Below are positions 7,497-10,591 of a stretch of DNA of 10,591 nucleotides, in pieces (within the stretch, counting starts at the first letter, position 1; each line of letters begins with the position of its first letter). Source of the stretch: an uncultured bacterium (GTDB taxonomy: Bacteria; Bacteroidota; Bacteroidia; Bacteroidales; Paludibacteraceae); contig CAMTOX010000035.1 of assembly GCA_947074225.1 (NCBI GenBank), forward strand, positions 1 to 10,591, read 5' to 3'. A model generated the notes under the pieces. That model was not told where the DNA came from and made no database searches. It worked only from the letters and a program-made list of their open reading frames with translations. A program made the position numbers and the translations under genes.

Positions 7497-8206
7497 GATT
7501 TCTTTAATTTCTTTTCAAGATCTAATACAGCAGGAACAAGAATATAATCTTCTATATAGCAGTGTAGTGCCAACTCACGTTCACTACTGAAAATATCGGC
7601 AAGTACAGAGTTAAGTAAATAGTTTACTTGTTGAGAAGGATAATATTTGATGATGATATTTTTTAGGTCTGAAAGCTTTGCCTCGACATGTTTGTCGTCA
7701 ATAGCTTTGTGCATCTTCTCAAATTCTATTATGGAATAATTCTCTTGTACATTACCTTGAATGAGCTCTCCAATATATTGGAATATGTTTTTATTCTCAT
7801 ATTCCATATGTCGCCTAACCTCTGCAGCGTAGTCATCAAAGAACTTCAAGATAGATGTTGTAATAGTTCTATCTGGTGAAAGTTCTAATGCATCGACCAA
7901 TTTCTTGCGAATGGTGGGTAAATTAAAATCTATAAAGTAGATGTGTGCTTGTTGAAGATAGAGTAATAGATCATTAAGTTTTATCTCCGGGTGTTCCATC
8001 TTAGTAGGCTCATCCGAGGCTATAAAGTTTACTACACATAAGAACGTCTTTGGATCTATTTGTTGTTCATTGCAAACCTCTTTTACTGTTTTATTCCCAA
8101 ATCCCATAGGGATACCAAATCGTGACAATACTTGCAAAAGTGAATAGTTGCAGCAAATTAAATCGCTCATTTTATCGCTATCGCGATAGATATGTTGTTT
8201 TATCAT
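7493..8206 (-). CDS. Hemerythrin-domain protein related to RIC/YtfE/ScdA (diiron)
   Basis: Probable cytoplasmic diiron protein related to RIC (YtfE/ScdA), whose known members act in repair of iron-sulfur clusters after nitrosative or oxidative stress. I start it at the ATG at 8206-8204 (MIKQHIYRDSDKMSDL), giving 237 residues. An ATG 15 codons further up (8251) would add an unfamiliar hydrophobic leader. Residues about 12-62 resemble the ScdA_N domain, but the usual Cys-Cys after GI is replaced (GIPMGFG, 31-37). The hemerythrin-like part carries His88, His133, Glu137, His166 or His173, His215 and Glu219. Their spacing matches the YtfE ligands His84, His129, Glu133, His160, His204 and Glu208 as I recall them. 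Iron binding is therefore likely. It is the first gene of a two-gene unit with the LuxR-type regulator, overlapping it by 4 bases. Sensing of O2 or NO, rather than repair, is an alternative. Confidence 0.82.
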   Translation of the reverse strand: MIKQHIYRDSDKMSDLICCNYSLLQVLSRFGIPMGFGNKTVKEVCNEQQIDPKTFLCVVNFIASDEPTKMEHPEIKLNDLLLYLQQAHIYFIDFNLPTIRKKLVDALELSPDRTITTSILKFFDDYAAEVRRHMEYENKNIFQYIGELIQGNVQENYSIIEFEKMHKAIDDKHVEAKLSDLKNIIIKYYPSQQVNYLLNSVLADIFSSERELALHCYIEDYILVPAVLDLEKKLKKS

Positions 8207-8240
8207 CTTTTGTAGGTTTAATAGTGATTCAAATAAAATA

Positions 8241-8272
8241 CAAAGTTGCAATGAATTCTTTGTTAAATCAAT
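8241..8272 (-). promoter_or_regulatory. Candidate promoter for the hemerythrin-LuxR pair
   Basis: On the minus strand CAACTTTG (8248-8241) matches the -7 consensus TAnnTTTG except at the first base. ATTG (8272-8269), 20 bases upstream, matches -33 TTTG at three of four bases. Transcription would begin near 8233, about 27 bases before the ATG at 8206. This would leave the alternative upstream ATG at 8251 outside the transcript and so favours the downstream start. Confidence 0.4.
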
Positions 8273-8353
8273 CCCTAATTATGGGTATTTTGCTCTTAAA
8301 ACTAACTACTTATAGGCAAATATTACACCGTTTGAAGGTGTAGTGACCTATTA

Positions 8354-9175
8354 TTAGTATTGCTCAGACTCATTAGGAAAGTCTCCCGACTTCACATCTT
8401 TAATATAGTCTTGTACAGCATTGTTCATAATAGCATTCATATCGGCATAACGTCTTAAGAATCGTGGTGAGAATCCTTGTGTCATTCCCATCATATCGTG
8501 CAGCACTAATACTTGACCATCGCAGCTTCCACCAGCCCCTATCCCAATAACAGGTATGGTTAAGGTTTCGGCAATACGTTTTGCAAGTTTAGCAGGTATC
8601 TTCTCAAGAACGATAGCAAAACAACCTGCCTGTTCTAATATTTTAGCATCGGAAATTAGCTTTTCTGCCTCTTGTTCATCTTGAGCACGCACACTATAGG
8701 TACCATATTTATTAATAGATTGTGGCATTAAACCTAAATGTCCCATAATAGGTATACCAGCACATAGAATACGTTGTACCGATTCTATAATTTCAGCTCC
8801 ACCCTCAAGTTTAATACAATCGGCATGAGTCTCTTTCATGATACGAATGGCCGAGGCTAAAGCCTCTTTAGAGTTACCTTGATAACTTCCAAAAGGCATA
8901 TCAACAACTACCAAGGCACGCTTAACTCCACGTACAACCGATTTACCATGGTAAATCATTTGATCTAAGGTAATAGGTAGGGTAGTGACATTTCCTGCCA
9001 TAACGTTAGAAGCAGAGTCACCTACTAATATAACATCTATTCCGGCTTGGTCTACTATGGTAGCCATAGTAAAGTCATAAGCAGTGAGCATACTTATTTT
9101 CTCGCCACGTTGTTTCATCTCATACAAACGATGAGTGGTTACTTTACGTGAATCTTCAGCATTGTGTATCGACAT
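8354..9175 (-). CDS. panB: 3-methyl-2-oxobutanoate hydroxymethyltransferase (ketopantoate hydroxymethyltransferase)
   Basis: First committed enzyme of pantothenate (vitamin B5) and hence coenzyme A synthesis. It transfers a hydroxymethyl group from 5,10-methylenetetrahydrofolate to 3-methyl-2-oxobutanoate, giving ketopantoate, in the cytoplasm. The 273-residue protein has normal length and an intact TIM-barrel motif set. These include LTAYDF (30-35), VGDS with Asp53, DMPFGSY with Asp92 and KLEGG with Lys122 and Glu124. [10 protein letters not shown] follows at 144-153, then catalytic Glu191 in VLEKIP, and finally IGIGAG and [10 protein letters not shown] near 210-227. The Mg-binding Asp53 and Asp92 and the base Glu191 correspond to E. 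coli Asp45, Asp84 and Glu181. A strong Bacteroides-type promoter lies just upstream. panC and panD are not beside it, so it seems to be transcribed alone. Only a weak 6-bp hairpin (8324-8342) follows, so some read-through into the hemerythrin pair is possible. Confidence 0.97.
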   Translation of the reverse strand: MSIHNAEDSRKVTTHRLYEMKQRGEKISMLTAYDFTMATIVDQAGIDVILVGDSASNVMAGNVTTLPITLDQMIYHGKSVVRGVKRALVVVDMPFGSYQGNSKEALASAIRIMKETHADCIKLEGGAEIIESVQRILCAGIPIMGHLGLMPQSINKYGTYSVRAQDEQEAEKLISDAKILEQAGCFAIVLEKIPAKLAKRIAETLTIPVIGIGAGGSCDGQVLVLHDMMGMTQGFSPRFLRRYADMNAIMNNAVQDYIKDVKSGDFPNESEQY

Positions 9176-9228
9176 ATCGACTAGTTATTATAAAAGGGTA
9201 TAATTTCTTTCTTGTTAATATACGGCTA

Positions 9229-9260
9229 CAAAGGTAGAGTTTTTTGAAACATAAAACAAA
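9229..9260 (-). promoter_or_regulatory. Bacteroides-type sigma-70 (SigABfr) promoter of panB
   Basis: On the minus strand TTTG (9260-9257) and TACCTTTG (9236-9229) are separated by 20 bases, an exact match to the Bacteroidota consensus TTTG-N19-21-TAnnTTTG. Transcription should start near 9222, giving a leader of about 46 bases before the panB ATG at 9175. The -33 element lies only 4 bases from the base of the terminator hairpin of the upstream gene. Confidence 0.75.
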
Positions 9261-9264
9261 ATAA

Positions 9265-9290
9265 GAGGCACAAACTCATGTTTGTACCTC
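9265..9290 (-). terminator. Intrinsic terminator of the DUF349 gene
   Basis: GAGG (9265-9268) and ACAAAC (9270-9275) pair with GTTTGT (9280-9285) and CCTC (9287-9290) around a TCAT loop, with one C/A mismatch. It lies 28 bases after the stop of the minus-strand DUF349 gene and is followed on that strand by the T-rich run TTATTTTGTTTTATG. That run also holds the panB -33 element. Confidence 0.75.
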
Positions 9291-9318
9291 CTATTATTAA
9301 TTTTATGAGTAGTTTTAA

Positions 9319-10591
9319 CTAATCGTTCTTATCCATCTCTTTAATTTTAGAGACTATCACGTTCAATTCTTCCTTCAAACGGTCTATCTTGCGCTGCATA
9401 TCGTCTACAATAGCCGATGCTTTCTTAGAATTGCCAAAGAAACCTATGTTGTTCTCGTAAGTTGCAATCTCAGCACGTAGCTGATCGTATTGTTTCATGA
9501 GTCTGTTACGACTAGTGCTCGACTGTATGTTTTGCATACGTTGGCGTCCTTTTATCTCACCAAACGTCTTATCGGTAACTTCTTTATAGTGACGATATAA
9601 TTTATCTTTCTCTTTAAATGGTACGTGACCAATAGCATTATATTTCTCGGTCAATGCTTTTAAAGCATTAATATCGTCTACTTCATTACCACAACTTTTG
9701 TAAGCTTTCATCTCTTCAATGATAGCCATCTTCTGCACTAGATTGTCATTCTCTTGGTTTTTCTTTCCTGAGAAATTAATCTCTTTTTGATCAAAGAAGT
9801 AGTCACATGCTGTAACAAAGCGTTTCCATAACTGTTCAGAGTGTTTTCTTGAGATAGTACCAATATTCTTCCACTCTTTTTGTAGAGCAATAAGTTTATC
9901 GCTTGTTTGTTTCCACTCTTTACTATCTTTCAGTGCTTCAGCTTGTTCGCAAAGTTCTTTTTTGCGTTGAAGGTTAGCATTCATTTCGTCTTTAGCACTC
10001 TTGAAGAAGGTGGCACGTTCATCGTAGAAATGATTGCAAGCTGCTCTAAAGCGTTTGTATATCTTACTATTTACACGTCGGCTTAAAGGATTGTCCCAAC
10101 TGAACTTATCATTTAAAGCAGCAATCTCTTTGGCTTTATCGTCCCATTGTTTATAAGTCTTTAGGGTAGAGAAGTCAAATTTCTCTATGGTTTCGCAAAT
10201 AGCTTCACGCTCTTGTAGTAATTCCTCTTCTTGAGCTTTTATGCTTTCAAAATATCCTTGATGTTTTTTATTTATAACTGTAGAGGCATTCTTAAAGCGT
10301 AACCATATATTCTCACGTTCTTCGCGAGAGACTGGTCCTGTTTCGCGCCACTCTTCATGAAGCTTCTGAAGCATTTGGAATGCTTTTACTCCATCCTCTT
10401 CTTGTTCTAATGCCTCGGCCGCTTCGCATAAAGCGCCTTTATGTTCTAAGTTCTTTTTGTAATCATATTCGCGTAAATCACTATTGATCTTTACTAAATC
10501 ATAGAACTGTTCTAAATAATGATTATACGCTTTCCTTATCTCCTTAACTTGTTTTTTAGTTCTCTTATCATTCTTTTTCCCCTATCCTTGC
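9319..10591 (-). CDS. DUF349-repeat coiled-coil protein, C-terminal part, probably frameshifted at the window edge
   Basis: C-terminal portion of a large, highly charged helical protein built from DUF349 repeats, a family of unknown function conserved in Bacteroidota. Repeat signatures in order are HEEWRETGPV, KEWKNIGTIS and YNAIGHVPF. Each is followed by a helix of the type LWKRFVTACDYFF. A degenerate repeat (FSWDNPLSRRV) lies between the first two. The tail (RLMKQYDQLRAEIATYENNIGFF) is a coiled coil common to the family. The only ATG in frame is at 10374, but family-like sequence (LEQFYDLVKINSDLREYD) continues in the same frame to 10581, so that ATG is not the true start. A TAG stop at 10584-10582 then interrupts the frame. 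Relatives are about 600 residues or more, so the gene should extend past the window. A single-base shift in the GGGG/AAAAA run at 10574-10582 would reopen the frame. No signal peptide or membrane segment is seen. Confidence 0.8.

Noticed and set aside
7324..7590. Plus-strand open frames opposite the LuxR and hemerythrin genes (also 7688-7879 and 8122-8343)
   Set aside because: The minus-strand frames encode clear domains. These plus-strand frames show no family resemblance and have no promoter or operon context.
8178..8189. Perfect 12-bp palindrome CTATCGCGATAG as an operator
   Set aside because: It falls inside the coding sequence of the hemerythrin gene, over codons for a YRDSD stretch that seems conserved in the family, so coding constraint explains it. 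No second copy is seen near a promoter.
8207..8251. Upstream ATG at 8251 as the start of the hemerythrin protein
   Set aside because: The extra 15 residues do not look like the family's start, and the candidate promoter predicts a transcript beginning downstream of that ATG. The start at 8206 opens directly into family-like sequence.
8324..8342. Hairpin TACACC/GGTGTA after panB as an intrinsic terminator
   Set aside because: The stem is only 6 bp with a 7-base loop, and on the minus strand it is followed by ATATTTG and not a T run. It may pause polymerase but I would not call it a terminator.

Overview
The window looks like chromosomal DNA from an AT-rich member of the Bacteroidales (Bacteroidota). 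The evidence is the gene content (an RND pump with a lipoprotein adaptor, panB, a long DUF349-repeat protein, a hemerythrin/RIC protein paired with a small LuxR-type regulator), the lack of strong Shine-Dalgarno sequences before most genes, and a textbook Bacteroides-type promoter (TTTG, 20 bases, TACCTTTG) in front of panB. I cannot name a genus.

Layout. Bases 1-1359 hold no intact gene. They contain a short GC-rich segment with an imperfect inverted repeat (110-157) and, on the minus strand, a heavily decayed IS30-family transposase (281-914) carrying several stop codons and an internal deletion. Two inverted repeats lie at the 5' end of that relic. From 1360 to 6839 (+) is a three-gene tripartite efflux operon: lipoprotein membrane-fusion protein, RND permease and TolC-type outer-membrane channel, closed by a strong bidirectional hairpin terminator. 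From 6906 to 8206 (-) is a translationally coupled pair: a RIC/YtfE-like hemerythrin protein with its six expected iron ligands but without the usual N-terminal Cys pair, then a LuxR/NarL-type regulator whose receiver-like domain has lost its phosphoacceptor Asp. From 8354 to 9175 (-) is panB for pantothenate/CoA synthesis, with its promoter packed against the terminator of the next gene. From 9319 to the right edge (-) is the C-terminal part of a DUF349-repeat coiled-coil protein. Its conserved frame runs 69 codons upstream of the only ATG and then meets a stop 8 bases from the window end, which suggests a frameshift.

How the genes work together. The three pump products should form one envelope-spanning exporter. 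The hemerythrin/LuxR pair looks like a two-gene sensing or stress-response unit for O2, NO or iron-sulfur damage, and is the most interesting functional module here. panB and the DUF349 gene look like ordinary single-gene units. I found no phage genes, CRISPR array, tRNA, rRNA or clearly new multi-gene system.
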